Assembly (NCBI GenBank): GCA_035327565.1
Contig: DAOLDB010000010.1
Location: forward strand, 17,996 to 81,995
DNA from: JABDLO01 sp035327565
Lineage (GTDB): Bacteria; Bacteroidota; Bacteroidia; Chitinophagales; Saprospiraceae
DNA length: 64,000 nt
Reading direction: 5' to 3'
In this document: one piece after another, positions 17,522-26,808 of the stretch
Position numbering within the stretch: the first letter of the stretch is position 1
How the letters are laid out: each line of letters opens with the position of its first letter
Position numbers and translations under genes: made by a program
The notes under the pieces: generated by a model
Told to the model about the DNA's origin: nothing
Database searches by the model: none
What the model saw: only the letters and a program-made list of their open reading frames with translations

Positions 17522-19702
17522 CTAAGTTCCTTCATCAATAAATCTAACCTTTTCCAACTCAATTTGCCTTACATCAAGATCGGCATCCAGAACTCTGACT
17601 GAAATTTTATCACCCATTTTAATTTTGTGCCCTGAATACTTCCCTTTTGCAAAAAGTCTCGATTCTGGAACAATATAAGGTTCATCAAATGCCTGGAATG
17701 AAATCAATCCTTCAGCAAGTGAAGGAAGTAAAGCCACAAACACTCCTCTGTCGATAATTCCAGATATATAACCTTCCATAACTTCTCCAACAAATTTTTG
17801 GATGAATTCAACTTGCTTATACTTCACAGATTCCCGTTCAGCCTGATTGGCTTTTCTTTCCTGGTTGGAAATATGCTTGCATTGCAACTCCAGCTTTTCC
17901 TTGTTTGTTCTGAATTCATTCTCAAGGTTCTCAAATAGTAACCTATGTACCAAAACATCGGCATACCTTCTTATCGGCGATGTAAAATGAGTATAATTCT
18001 CAAAGGCAAGACCGTAGTGTCCGATATTATTGCTGGAATATTCTGCTTTGGCCATCGTGCGTATAGCCAAGGGCTCCAGCAAACGAAATGCATCATTTTC
18101 AAGCGCTTTTTCTGCGATCAAATTAAACGATTGAGCTACCTGCCTGGGCGTATCCATATTAAAACCAATGCCCATTTCTTTGGCAAACAATGCAAAATCA
18201 GCTAATTTCTGTGGATCAGGATGATCATGTATACGGTAAACAAAAGGAATTTCTTTTCCTTTACTTTTTCGGATTATATATTCAGCAACTTTCCGGTTGG
18301 CCAATAACATGAATTCTTCCACAAGTTTATGCGCATCTTTTCTCTCTTTGATGTATACTGAAACCGGAGCATCATTGTCGTCCAGTTCAAAATAGACTTC
18401 GTCCGACTCAAAGCCGATCGAACCATACTCAAATCGTTTTTCTCTCAGTATACCTGCAATACGATTAAGATAATTCAATTCCTTTACAAATTCTCCCTTC
18501 CCGGTTTCAAGGATGGTTTGTGCTTCTTCATAGGTAAACCTTTTATCACTATGGATAATGGCTTTACCAAACCAGGTTTTCAAAAGTTTACCATCTTCAT
18601 TAAAAACAAAAGAACAGGAAAAGACCAGCTTATCTTCATTGGGATTGAGTGAACATAGATCGTTGGATATTTTTTCGGGTAACATAGGAACAACCCGGTC
18701 AACCAGATATACTGAAGTACTTCTTTTGAGTGCTTCTTTATCGAGTTTGCTTCCTTCTTTAACATAGTGAGTGACATCTGCAATATGAACACCTATCTCT
18801 ACCGTTCCGTTCTCTAAAAAATCTACTGAAAGGGCATCGTCAAAATCCCTTGCAGAATGAGGGTCTATAGTAAATGTTGTGATCTTTCTGAAATCTTTTC
18901 TTCTCGCCAGTTCCCTTGTTGTAATACTTTCGTCCAAATTATCCAATTCAGTCATAACATTTTCAGGAAAATCGATTTCGAAGCCATTGGAAGCTATGAT
19001 CCCCTGCATTGCTATTTCACTCTCGGAAACGTCTTCCAATACTTTAACAATTGAACCCCAAATTCCTTTATTCTGGCTCATTCCCCATTGACTGATTTCG
19101 GCAATAACATATGAACCGTTTTGAATATCGTCCAATTCATTGATATGAATATGCACTTTTGGAGACCTATCATGGATCAAAGGAACCACAACACCATATT
19201 TTGGAAGGATGTGCAGAACTCCCATTACCTGAGTCAGCTTTCTGTTGATAATTTCAACGATTTTCCCCTGAATACGGAATCGTCCCGGTGATTTTTGTAC
19301 CTCAACTCTCACTGTGTCTCCATCATAAGCACCACCCAAATTCCTTGCTGTCACATAAATGTCTTCTTCTTCACCATCGACAATCACATAGGCTGCACCA
19401 GACCTTGTCATGTCAACTTTACCAATGAATGATTTCCTGGGAAAAAAATCCGGTGCTTCTTCCGGAATAATATTCCTGTCTAATCGGTATTTGTTGTTTC
19501 CTGTATCATAAAGAATTCCTTCTCTTTGCAAGGCATCAATTGCATCTTTTACTGCATTGGAAGAAATTCCTTTCCCAAGTTTACTGTTTATTTGACCCGG
19601 AGTGTATCGCTTTTTGGGTTTCTTGATAAATATTTTAAAAATTTGATCTTTCATTTGATCCGGGTGTAGTTTTTTACTTCCGGATTTCTTGTTTTTATTC
19701 AT
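17522..19702 (-). CDS. rnr: Ribonuclease R (3'-5' exoribonuclease)
   Basis: From the ATG at 19702 the protein has 726 residues. A GTG 11 codons upstream is a weaker alternative. Order of parts: Lys-rich N-terminus and winged-helix region, cold-shock domains (FIGKVDMTRSGAAYVIVDGEEEDIYV), and the RNB catalytic domain with TIDPHSARDFDDALSV, which carries the conserved Asp cluster binding Mg2+. GVHIADVTHYVKEGS and HFTSPIRRYADVLVHRLL follow, then a C-terminal S1 domain (GEVMEGYISGIIDRGVFV). RNase R degrades structured RNA processively. It is monocistronic or first of its own unit; rimP follows after 220 bases with its own promoter. Confidence 0.96.
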   Translation of the reverse strand: MNKNKKSGSKKLHPDQMKDQIFKIFIKKPKKRYTPGQINSKLGKGISSNAVKDAIDALQREGILYDTGNNKYRLDRNIIPEEAPDFFPRKSFIGKVDMTRSGAAYVIVDGEEEDIYVTARNLGGAYDGDTVRVEVQKSPGRFRIQGKIVEIINRKLTQVMGVLHILPKYGVVVPLIHDRSPKVHIHINELDDIQNGSYVIAEISQWGMSQNKGIWGSIVKVLEDVSESEIAMQGIIASNGFEIDFPENVMTELDNLDESITTRELARRKDFRKITTFTIDPHSARDFDDALSVDFLENGTVEIGVHIADVTHYVKEGSKLDKEALKRSTSVYLVDRVVPMLPEKISNDLCSLNPNEDKLVFSCSFVFNEDGKLLKTWFGKAIIHSDKRFTYEEAQTILETGKGEFVKELNYLNRIAGILREKRFEYGSIGFESDEVYFELDDNDAPVSVYIKERKDAHKLVEEFMLLANRKVAEYIIRKSKGKEIPFVYRIHDHPDPQKLADFALFAKEMGIGFNMDTPRQVAQSFNLIAEKALENDAFRLLEPLAIRTMAKAEYSSNNIGHYGLAFENYTHFTSPIRRYADVLVHRLLFENLENEFRTNKEKLELQCKHISNQERKANQAERESVKYKQVEFIQKFVGEVMEGYISGIIDRGVFVALLPSLAEGLISFQAFDEPYIVPESRLFAKGKYSGHKIKMGDKISVRVLDADLDVRQIELEKVRFIDEGT

Positions 19703-19798
19703 GTATCGGTTTCTCTTATGTCCTCCAACAGGCACTGGAAATTACAATAACATGCAGATGTATCCCATAGTTTTTATAAAGCTTAAAATATTGATCAT

Positions 19799-20872
19799 TT
19801 AATCCTTTATGTCATCACCAAACAGTGATAATTGTTTATTTTTAAAATAATCATACATTTTTACATTGTATTCAAAGGGTTGGGACTCTATTAAATAGAG
19901 TCTTTTGGCAATTTCAAACTGGCGATGAATCATTTCAGCAATCAAGCCACTCCCCTTCATTCTATCGCCAAATGTCGAACTACCGAGCTGGCCATGATGC
20001 ATATCTTTTATCTTATGTATGACTTTATTTGTTCTGTCTTTATATTGCGTTTCCAACCAATCTTTAAATATTTCAGCTACATCTCCATTGAGCCGTACAA
20101 CAAGATGATGGATTCTTCTTGCCCCAGCTTCTGCACATTTCTTTACCAAAGGAAAAATGTCCTGATCATTGAGCCCGGGAATGATTGGAGCTGCCAATAT
20201 AGTTACAGGAATTCCAGCATTCACTAATTGACGTACTAAAGCCAGTCGCTTGGGAATGCTGGAGGCCCTAGGTTCCAATTTATGCCTCAATGCGTCATCA
20301 AGCGTATTGATAGATATGGCAACGGAAACCAGATGATGCTTGGCCATTTTCTGAATAATGTCTAAATCTCTCACTATCAGGGTGCTTTTGGTTATAATGC
20401 CAGCAGGATGTCTGTGCTTCCAAAGTACTTCGAGTATTCTTCTTGTAATCCCATACTTTTTTTCTGCCGGTTGATAACAATCGGTATTCCCTGAAAGCAT
20501 GATCGGACTCACTTTCCAGCTACGTGAGGAAAGTTTCTTATCCAACAACTCTGCTGCATTGATTTTAACTAAGATTTTAGATTCGAAATCAAGTCCTGCA
20601 CTGTAACCCCAGTATGTATGCGTGTTCCTGGCATAGCAATACACACATCCGTGTTCACATCCCTGGTATGGATTGAGTGAGTACTCACCAGGTACATCGG
20701 GACTCTCTAATTTGTTAATGATGGATTTTGCTTTCGTTTCGATGTATTGAGTAGTCCATTCTGGTTCTAACCAGTCTTCTTCAAATTGCAATGGATTGCT
20801 ACTTCTTATCTCATTGTGAAATGGATTAGGCGTATTGATCTGTGCACCTCTGCCTTTTAGGAAAATTTTCAT
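19799..20872 (-). CDS. PA0069-type radical SAM protein
   Basis: The 357-residue protein has a radical SAM cluster C72-x3-C76-x2-C79 in NPYQGCEHGCVYCYARNTH, the hallmark of the PA0069/SplB-like radical SAM subfamily. Further family blocks are MLSGNTDCYQPAEKKYGITRRILEV, IITKSTLIVRDLDII, and VAISINTLDDALRHKLEPRA. The N-terminus carries the usual GRGAQINTPNPFHN. These proteins are common, remain uncharacterised, and resemble spore photoproduct lyase. The gene appears monocistronic, downstream of a 540-base gene-free stretch. Confidence 0.9.
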   Translation of the reverse strand: MKIFLKGRGAQINTPNPFHNEIRSSNPLQFEEDWLEPEWTTQYIETKAKSIINKLESPDVPGEYSLNPYQGCEHGCVYCYARNTHTYWGYSAGLDFESKILVKINAAELLDKKLSSRSWKVSPIMLSGNTDCYQPAEKKYGITRRILEVLWKHRHPAGIITKSTLIVRDLDIIQKMAKHHLVSVAISINTLDDALRHKLEPRASSIPKRLALVRQLVNAGIPVTILAAPIIPGLNDQDIFPLVKKCAEAGARRIHHLVVRLNGDVAEIFKDWLETQYKDRTNKVIHKIKDMHHGQLGSSTFGDRMKGSGLIAEMIHRQFEIAKRLYLIESQPFEYNVKMYDYFKNKQLSLFGDDIKD

Positions 20873-21232
20873 TTAGTCGTTTATTACGTCATTATAAAAT
20901 CGAATTATCCGACTAATTTACATATTATTGATGAAAAAATCAATAGACAACTCAAAAAGCATTCTTATTACCTGATTTTTTATGAATGGATGGAGACTCT
21001 TTCTATTGATTTTTAAATGTTTTACAAATCGAGTTTAAAAACACATTATTTCCAGATTTGGCTTATTGTAGGAAAATAAAACCCAATTTTAATTATTTTA
21101 GTAAGTTTTCTAATTAGTAAGATGCACAGGTATAGAACATTGCCGGTTTCATTTTAATGGAAATCCACTCAGAACAAACCGTGGAACTCACCTTATTTTG
21201 AGGTATTGTTTTGGATTCGAATTTTGTATGGC

Positions 21233-21313
21233 GGGCCTTAGTTAATATAATAGTGAGAATTTTTAAAAACTGCAAACAGGGTTCCCATTATGGGGAACCC
21301 TGTTTTGTTTTTG
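21233..21313 (+). ncRNA. Possible small RNA ending in a strong intrinsic terminator
   Basis: A promoter-like pair TTG (21198-21200), 18 bases, GAATTTTG (21219-21226; one mismatch to TAnnTTTG) would start RNA near 21233. The transcript would end at the hairpin 21274-21305 with its T-rich tail, giving about 80 nucleotides. No plus-strand gene lies upstream for more than 9 kb that could own the terminator. The alternative is that the hairpin terminates the broken minus-strand genes at 21413-21940, where its tail is poorer. Low confidence. Confidence 0.3.
21274..21305 (+). terminator. Strong 13-bp intrinsic terminator hairpin
   Basis: AAACAGGGTTCCC (21274-21286), a six-base loop, and its exact complement (21293-21305), followed on the plus strand by TGTTTTTG. 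On the minus strand the stem is followed by GCAGTTTTTAAAAA, so it could work in that direction for the genes ending at 21413, though less well. Confidence 0.75.
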
Positions 21314-21412
21314 AGTTGTTGTTTGATTCTTGAATTCTATTAATTGAGATGCATTTTTTTTGTATATTGGTTATATTTTTACTTAATACCAATTCTAATT
21401 TTTAGGAATGCA

Positions 21413-21940
21413 TTAATCCAATTGTCCTAACATGATCGTATGAGCATCTGCGAAGTTAAAAACATGTTTATCATCAATAACAAAACAAATAAACTTATAA
21501 TTCTTTTCATAACGCTTAAGTATTTGATCGATTTTTAAATCATCAGGGCTGTATTTCTCTTTCACAAATTTTGCAAATAGATTAGAGCTTTCTTCTTTGG
21601 ATAATTGTCCATAATTGTATTTATCATCCAACAGTTCGTATAATTATTGAATTTAACAATGCACTCTAAAATACTCTTCCCCGCCTTTCAATTGAGACAA
21701 ATCAAGCCTTAAATACGCACACATATCGTTTCCATCCAAATTTTGTATTTCAGTAAAATGACTGAACTCGTTAATATCAATCTTTCCCTGACTGATCAAA
21801 AAAGAACTCTCCAACATGGTTTCCGGGTATTGAATGAATACGGGATCATTGTAAATGTTGACTAATTTATTTTCTTTTCTATGCATGCATGAGGAAAAAA
21901 ACAATAAGGCTGTATAGAATAATAAATAATGTTTTTTCAT
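21413..21940 (-). pseudogene. Small lipoprotein gene interrupted by two in-frame stops (or two tiny genes)
   Basis: From the ATG at 21940 a lipoprotein signal (LLFFSSC) opens a reading frame of 95 residues ending FRVHC at a TAA (21655-21653). The same frame continues after a second TAA two codons later as LYELLDDKYNYGQLSKEESSNLFAKFV and on to 21413 (72 residues from its first TTG). That second part has no ATG. Both parts look like genuine protein: mixed composition and good helices. The simplest reading is one gene of about 175 codons broken by two stop mutations. Two adjacent genes, the second starting at TTG, cannot be excluded. I do not recognise the product. Confidence 0.5.
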
Positions 21941-21965
21941 GATATAACATTTTATTATCATAAAA

Positions 21966-22211
21966 TCAATAATTGCTTACCATGTATTTTTTAAATTCCA
22001 TATCATTGACTCCGGAAGCAACATAATTTGCTACTGCCCAACCTATGGATAAATCATCCCAGGTAAATAATTTTGCTTCAATTATAATTGATGATTCTAA
22101 AATTGATCTTAATAATATTGAAAATACAAAATTTTTGTAAAAATTTTCAGAAGGGAAATAAATTTCGATATTTCGCAGGTTCTTGTTATAAAAAGGAGTA
22201 TAATGAAGACT
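21966..22211 (-). pseudogene. Headless coding fragment
   Basis: An open frame of 81 codons ends with TGA at 21968-21966, 26 bases before the lipoprotein ATG at 21940. It lacks ATG, GTG and TTG starts over its first 70 codons. The C-terminal third (IIIEAKLFTWDDLSIGWAVANYV, then SGVNDMEFKKYM) reads like a real protein. Deleting one T from the TTTTT run about 8 codons in would join it to a further open frame upstream, which suggests a decayed gene, but this is speculative. A competing plus-strand frame (22088-22276, ending NNVVVLMNSLNIEEVK) covers part of the same DNA. Product unknown. Confidence 0.3.
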
Positions 22212-22361
22212 TTATCAGAAAGATGAATAATGTTGTGGTATTAATGAATAGCCTGAATATAGAAGAAGTAAAATGAATCTTACTGATAACAATCAAATAA
22301 TTTCAATCTAAAGTCAAAGTACAGTCATCTTTTAATATAATGTTGGGAGCAATTCCAACTA

Positions 22362-23255
22362 TCAAGCGTGTTGCCAGGCATTTTTTCTCAATTTTTTGTC
22401 AGTGTTCCATTGAATGGCCAGAAGCATCACCATCCAAAGATTGGCAAAGACCACTACAAAATAAAAGAATAGCATAGGTTTTACCAATATCACGGCTATA
22501 GCAAACATCAGATTATGTTCTGAAGGGCCTATAATATTCCAGAGAAAAATGACAGGACGGTTGGATTTGGCGTAAGCCTGAGAATCAAATGATTCTGGTT
22601 CTTCTACCTCTTTCTTGCCCGTTTGAAGATTAATGTAACCTAAATAAATTTTGATAATCAGTTTATCAAAACGATGTCCTTCTAATCGGTTGAGTCTCTC
22701 AAACTCTTCCTCAAATTCAAGTTTTTGTGCTCCGGGATGGAGATTCTTTCCATAAACATAATATTCATACCGGTTGCGATATGTATCCAAAACTACAGAA
22801 TGCACGATAGAGAAAAAGCCGGTGATTAGTACAAATACCCAGGGATGCATAGTCATATCCAACACGTCAGACTGAATCAACTTTCCCAGACCGAAAGCCA
22901 ATCCTATAAAAACAGAAATGGAGGTGATATAATCTGTAGCTCCATCAATAATTCTGCCTGTTTTGGTGCCACTTTTCTTCAGTCTTGCAATCATTCCATC
23001 TGTACAATCAATGGTTTGCGCCAAAATCAACAACACTCCGCCGGCCACAAAACTGGTTACAGTGCCGGCGGCCAATGAAATACCTGCACCAATACCCAGT
23101 AACATGGCTATAAAGCTGATTTGGTTGGGTGTCAATGGGGTAGGATAAAAGAGCTTTACGAAAAGGTATGCAAAAGGCCTGAAAAAGAATAATTCTGTCA
23201 GTGATTCTATTTCAATACTTTTTAGAGAAGAAAGGTATTGTTTGATTACATTCAT
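22362..23255 (-). CDS. CDP-alcohol phosphatidyltransferase family protein
   Basis: From the ATG at 23255 (the longer frame opens with TTG) the protein has 297 residues. The complete family motif D83-x2-D86-G-x2-A-R-x8-G-x3-D104-x3-D108 is present in TIDCTDGMIARLKKSGTKTG and the following residues. About six membrane helices surround it, with a cytosolic insert of about 60 residues (YRNRYEYYVYGKNLHPGAQKLEFEEEF) between them. Such enzymes transfer a phospho-alcohol from CDP-alcohol to an acceptor in phospholipid synthesis. The acceptor is not predictable here. The gene is divergent from the DUF2252 gene. Confidence 0.9.
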   Translation of the reverse strand: MNVIKQYLSSLKSIEIESLTELFFFRPFAYLFVKLFYPTPLTPNQISFIAMLLGIGAGISLAAGTVTSFVAGGVLLILAQTIDCTDGMIARLKKSGTKTGRIIDGATDYITSISVFIGLAFGLGKLIQSDVLDMTMHPWVFVLITGFFSIVHSVVLDTYRNRYEYYVYGKNLHPGAQKLEFEEEFERLNRLEGHRFDKLIIKIYLGYINLQTGKKEVEEPESFDSQAYAKSNRPVIFLWNIIGPSEHNLMFAIAVILVKPMLFFYFVVVFANLWMVMLLAIQWNTDKKLRKNAWQHA

Positions 23256-23613
23256 GATCAATTAATTAATCATTTGTCGAATTCCCCTGCCATTTCCGAT
23301 GGAAGGGTTTCATTTTTATCGACTTTAAAAAACCAAAATTGAAGATTAGTTTTTACCCATAGTAAGCACTATTAGCTTTTATAGAATCGATCTTTGAAGA
23401 GGCAAAGATACGCTTCCGGTGGTTTTTTCCATTATGAATGTCAATATTACTTAACACAATGTTCATTTTTTTAACCTGGTTATGACTTCTTTTACAAAAA
23501 ACTTTTCATTCCTGACAATTACAATGGAAAAGTTAACCTGATTTTTTGTCAACTTTTGTATAGTGTAAAACCTGAACCTCTAAGGGATAGTTGGATAATA
23601 ATAAATCCCCGTT
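23256..23613. promoter_or_regulatory. Divergent spacer with back-to-back -7-like palindrome
   Basis: No gene seen. At 23390-23409 there is a perfect inverted repeat ATCTTTG-AAGAGG-CAAAGAT. On the minus strand the right arm gives TATCTTTG (23410-23403), a full TAnnTTTG match directed at the phosphatidyltransferase. On the plus strand the left arm gives GATCTTTG (one mismatch) directed at the DUF2252 gene. Neither has a clear -33 TTG. It could be overlapping divergent promoters or a repressor site. Confidence 0.4.
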
Positions 23614-25032
23614 ATGCCCTTTATCCTTCCAAAATCATCGAATTTGCCACCCGCAATAAACATGTTGAATAGAATCTATCGAAAACAGTTTATCAATATG
23701 AAAAAATCTATGGAGATTGGAAAGGCATATCGTAACAAGGTGCCACGTACCACACTGTCTGAAATGAACAAAAGGAACTCTGACGTCGACCCTATTTCCA
23801 TTTTCCACTATAGTTCCAAAGATCGTCTGCCTTCGCTTTTTCCGGTTCGGGCTGAGCGAATGGCTGAATCGCCTTTTCGTTTTTTCAGGGGAGTACCGGA
23901 ATTAATGTTGATGGATCTAATATGGACTAACCAAACTGGACTTTTGCAACAAATTTGCGGAGATGCCCATTTGCTTAACTTCAGAGGGTTTGCATCCAGA
24001 GAACGAACTTTATTGTTTGGTATTAATGATTTTGATGAATCGATGACTGGACCTTTTGAATGGGATATAAAACGATTAGCAACCAGTATATTTATAGCCG
24101 GACATGTCATAGGCCTAGATTCAGCAAGCTGCAGTGAAACCGTTTATTCCATGTTGGATTCTTATATTAATTATTTAAAAAAATCACTGGATCTATCCCC
24201 ATTGGAGCAATGGTATAGATTTTACTCCGCTGAAGATATCCTAGACCGCATTGCAGATGATGACCTGGTAAATAAAAAGGAAAGAATGATTGCAAAGGAG
24301 TTAAGGAAAACCCCTGCAACCCTTCTGGAAAAAATGACAGTACGCAATCCTGGTTCTCCTTTCAGTACTTTCAAAGAAATTAAGCCCCTAATGTGGAAGC
24401 CCTCAGGAGATGATCCTTTTCAACATAAAGTAGATGAATTCTTCAACAATTACAGAAGGACTGTATCATGGAATTTCAGAATGTTATTTGACCGTTACCG
24501 GTTTTCTGATCTCACTATGCGTGTGGTGGGGGTGGGCAGTGTGGGTACACGAACCGCTTTGGCTCTTTTTGAAGATGGAGAACATGATCATCCTTTGATA
24601 CTGCAAATGAAAGAAGCTGATGCTTCTATATTTAGCAATTATTTTGGTAATCGATTCAAACACCAAGGCCAAAGAGTGATCAGAGGTCAAACTTTAATGC
24701 AATCTTCGAGCGATATTTTTCTGGGTTGGGCCACTGATCCTACAGAGGGTAGACATTATTATGTACGGCAATTTCGCGACATGAAGGTTAAAGCAGAAGT
24801 AGAAGATATGGATGCTTCTTTTTTAATGGCATATGCTAAAAGTTGTGGCTTTGCCCTCGGAGATGCTCATGTCAGAGGAGGAAATGCAGGCATGATCATG
24901 GGGTATACCGGCGATGGCCACTCATTTAAAGATGCCATAGTACAATTTGCTTCGGCCTATGCAGAGCGTAACAATAAAGATTACGATTTATTTCTCGAAA
25001 CTTACAAAAAAGGTAAGCTGATGATGGATTGA
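23614..25032 (+). CDS. DUF2252 family protein
   Basis: The 472-residue soluble protein carries DUF2252 landmarks. These are GKAYRNKVPRTTLSEM near the start, FRFFRGVPELM, the phosphotransferase-like block QICGDAHLLNFRGF, FGINDFDESMTGPFEWDIKRLA, VVGVGSVGTRTALALFED, and LALGDAHVRGGNAG-like residues near the end (GFALGDAHVRGGNAG). The GDxHxxN and NDFDE motifs resemble kinase-fold aminoglycoside phosphotransferases, but no substrate is known. Start is uncertain: ATGs at codons 1, 17 and 29. The conserved region begins after codon 29 (23698), so the first residues may not be translated. Confidence 0.88.
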   Translation: MPFILPKSSNLPPAINMLNRIYRKQFINMKKSMEIGKAYRNKVPRTTLSEMNKRNSDVDPISIFHYSSKDRLPSLFPVRAERMAESPFRFFRGVPELMLMDLIWTNQTGLLQQICGDAHLLNFRGFASRERTLLFGINDFDESMTGPFEWDIKRLATSIFIAGHVIGLDSASCSETVYSMLDSYINYLKKSLDLSPLEQWYRFYSAEDILDRIADDDLVNKKERMIAKELRKTPATLLEKMTVRNPGSPFSTFKEIKPLMWKPSGDDPFQHKVDEFFNNYRRTVSWNFRMLFDRYRFSDLTMRVVGVGSVGTRTALALFEDGEHDHPLILQMKEADASIFSNYFGNRFKHQGQRVIRGQTLMQSSSDIFLGWATDPTEGRHYYVRQFRDMKVKAEVEDMDASFLMAYAKSCGFALGDAHVRGGNAGMIMGYTGDGHSFKDAIVQFASAYAERNNKDYDLFLETYKKGKLMMD

Positions 25033-25077
25033 TGTATATTTATTTCCTATTTGCAACAGAAATAAACAGAATCCGCC

Positions 25078-26355
25078 ATGACAGAGTTGATCATCATCTT
25101 ACTTCTTATACTCACTAATGGTTTTTTTTCGATGTCCGAGCTGGCAATCGTTTCGTCCCGCCGGTTTAAATTAGAACAAAAAGTAGCTCGCGGAGTACAG
25201 GGAGCCAAAGCGGCTTTAGAGCTGTCACAAAACCCCTCTATATTTTTATCTACCAACCAGATTGGCATCACATTGGTAGGCATTTCACTGGGTGCTTTTG
25301 GTGGGGAAGCTTTTGCGGGAAAGATTGAAGATTTTCTTATCCATCTGGGTATGCTTCCTGCAATGGCTTACCGGCTATCTCTTGGCGCTGTAGTCATTTC
25401 CATTACTGCCTTTACCCTTATTTTTGGTGAACTTTTACCAAAGCGGGTGGGATTATTGTTTCCTGAAAAAATATCAGTAAAAATTGCCAACCCTTTGGTC
25501 ATTTTATCGAAAGTAGCCTATCCTTTTGTTTGGTTTCTCAGCTCGACTAATTTGTTTCTTCTTAAGTTACTAAAATTAGACCAGGAACAACCCCCGGTGA
25601 TCACCGAGGAAGAAATCCGATATTTGGTAAAAGAAAGTGCCTCTGGAGGAGAAATTCAAGCCATCGAGCAGGATCTGGTAGAGCGCATTTTTGATTTCGG
25701 TGATGCTAAAGTAGAGTCTTTGATGACCCCCAGAGAAGTCATTACTTTTCTCGATATTAGTATGACACTGAAAGAAGTCATTCAAAAGGTAAGGAAAGAC
25801 AAGCACTCTGCTTACCCTTTGGTAAAAAATAATGATCTGGACCAGGTGATTGGACTCGTACTGATAAAAGACCTTTTTACTTTAGAACGCTATGAAGGAA
25901 ACTTGAAAACAATAGCCAGAGTACCTTTGAAGTTGCAATCCACGACGCCTGCCTACCATGTACTAGAAATATTTAAGGAGAATAAAACTCATTATGCATT
26001 AATTGAAGATGGAGATGGGCGCATTGCAGGTATCCTAACAATGGACGATGTAATGGAGTCATTGATAGGGGAAATTGTTGAATTTGACAAGCAAACCTAT
26101 ACTATAGTGGCACGGAATGAAAACAGCTGGTTGGTTGACGCTCGCTACCCTATTATTGAATTCTTAAGATATTTTCAAATCACACATCTGATCAAAGATC
26201 AATTGGGATATAATACTGTTGCCGGTCTCCTTAAAGACCTTTTGGGAAGAACTCCCGAATTGGGTGAAGTCATACACATTGGTGAATTTGAAATTGAAGT
26301 AGTAGATAAAGACAAACATATTGTGGACAAGGTAATGGTAACAAGGATGCATTGA
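25078..26355 (+). CDS. CNNM/CorC-type hemolysin-family membrane protein with CBS pair
   Basis: This 425-residue protein has an N-terminal DUF21/CNNM membrane domain with three or four helices (MTELIIILLLILTNGFFSMSELAIVSSRR, SLGAVVISITAFTLIFGELLPKR). Two CBS repeats follow (VESLMTPREVITFLDI and RIAGILTMDDVMESLIGEIV), then a C-terminal CorC_HlyC domain ending VVDKDKHIVDKVMVTRMH. The MTPR entry motif and PKRVG loop are typical. Members are implicated in Mg2+ or Co2+ transport; the hemolysin name is historical. The GNAT gene follows after 30 bases. Confidence 0.93.
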   Translation: MTELIIILLLILTNGFFSMSELAIVSSRRFKLEQKVARGVQGAKAALELSQNPSIFLSTNQIGITLVGISLGAFGGEAFAGKIEDFLIHLGMLPAMAYRLSLGAVVISITAFTLIFGELLPKRVGLLFPEKISVKIANPLVILSKVAYPFVWFLSSTNLFLLKLLKLDQEQPPVITEEEIRYLVKESASGGEIQAIEQDLVERIFDFGDAKVESLMTPREVITFLDISMTLKEVIQKVRKDKHSAYPLVKNNDLDQVIGLVLIKDLFTLERYEGNLKTIARVPLKLQSTTPAYHVLEIFKENKTHYALIEDGDGRIAGILTMDDVMESLIGEIVEFDKQTYTIVARNENSWLVDARYPIIEFLRYFQITHLIKDQLGYNTVAGLLKDLLGRTPELGEVIHIGEFEIEVVDKDKHIVDKVMVTRMH

Positions 26356-26385
26356 AAGTATTTAAGAATAAAAATATTTGCATAT

Positions 26386-26808
26386 ATGAAAATCAGAGAA
26401 GCGCTTTCAAAGGTAGATATCGACTTATGCACACCGGTGATCCTGGATTTACGGCCCCACCTCACCAATTCCGACCTTTGGGCTTTATACCAGAATCAAA
26501 TGAAAGAGAATTACCGAATACTTTATATTTTAGATGACCAGGAAGCAGTATCATTCATTGGTTACAGAATTCAAAATATGTTTCACAGTGGGAGGACACT
26601 TTACATTGACGATTTGTCCACTCTCCCAGGTCACCGTGGAAAAGGGTATGCCGGTCAGTTATTGGAAGTGGTATTTACCATAGCAGAAAAAAATAAATGC
26701 CAAACCGTTTCTCTGGACTCAGGACACTTTCGTCACGCTGCTCATAGATTATATTTAAATAAAGGGTTCATCATCTCATCCCACCACTTTCATAAAACTA
26801 TGGATTAA
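26386..26808 (+). CDS. GNAT family N-acetyltransferase
   Basis: The 140-residue protein has the GNAT acetyl-CoA signature LPGHRGKGYAGQLLEVVFTIA around residues 82-102, preceded by the strand YIDDLSTL. A C-terminal strand (GFIISSHHFHKTM) gives the usual adduct-like closure. The acceptor substrate cannot be predicted. It follows the CNNM/CBS gene closely and is probably in the same transcript, although AATATTTG at 26373-26380 could act as a private, near-leaderless promoter. Confidence 0.88.
   Translation: MKIREALSKVDIDLCTPVILDLRPHLTNSDLWALYQNQMKENYRILYILDDQEAVSFIGYRIQNMFHSGRTLYIDDLSTLPGHRGKGYAGQLLEVVFTIAEKNKCQTVSLDSGHFRHAAHRLYLNKGFIISSHHFHKTMD

Larger units (their letters stand above)
20873..21412. 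other. 540-base gene-free stretch
   Basis: No supported protein gene. It contains a short AT-only hairpin close to the radical SAM gene (TATTGAT/ATCAATA, about 20928-20947), a weak promoter-like pair at 21198-21226 and a strong GC-rich terminator hairpin at 21274-21305. These last two are listed separately as a possible small RNA. I see no tRNA or rRNA signature. Confidence 0.6.

Noticed and set aside
21201..21240. GGATTCGAATTTT as a possible tRNA T-arm
   Set aside because: No matching acceptor, D or anticodon stems can be drawn around it; the GTTCGA-like word alone is not enough.
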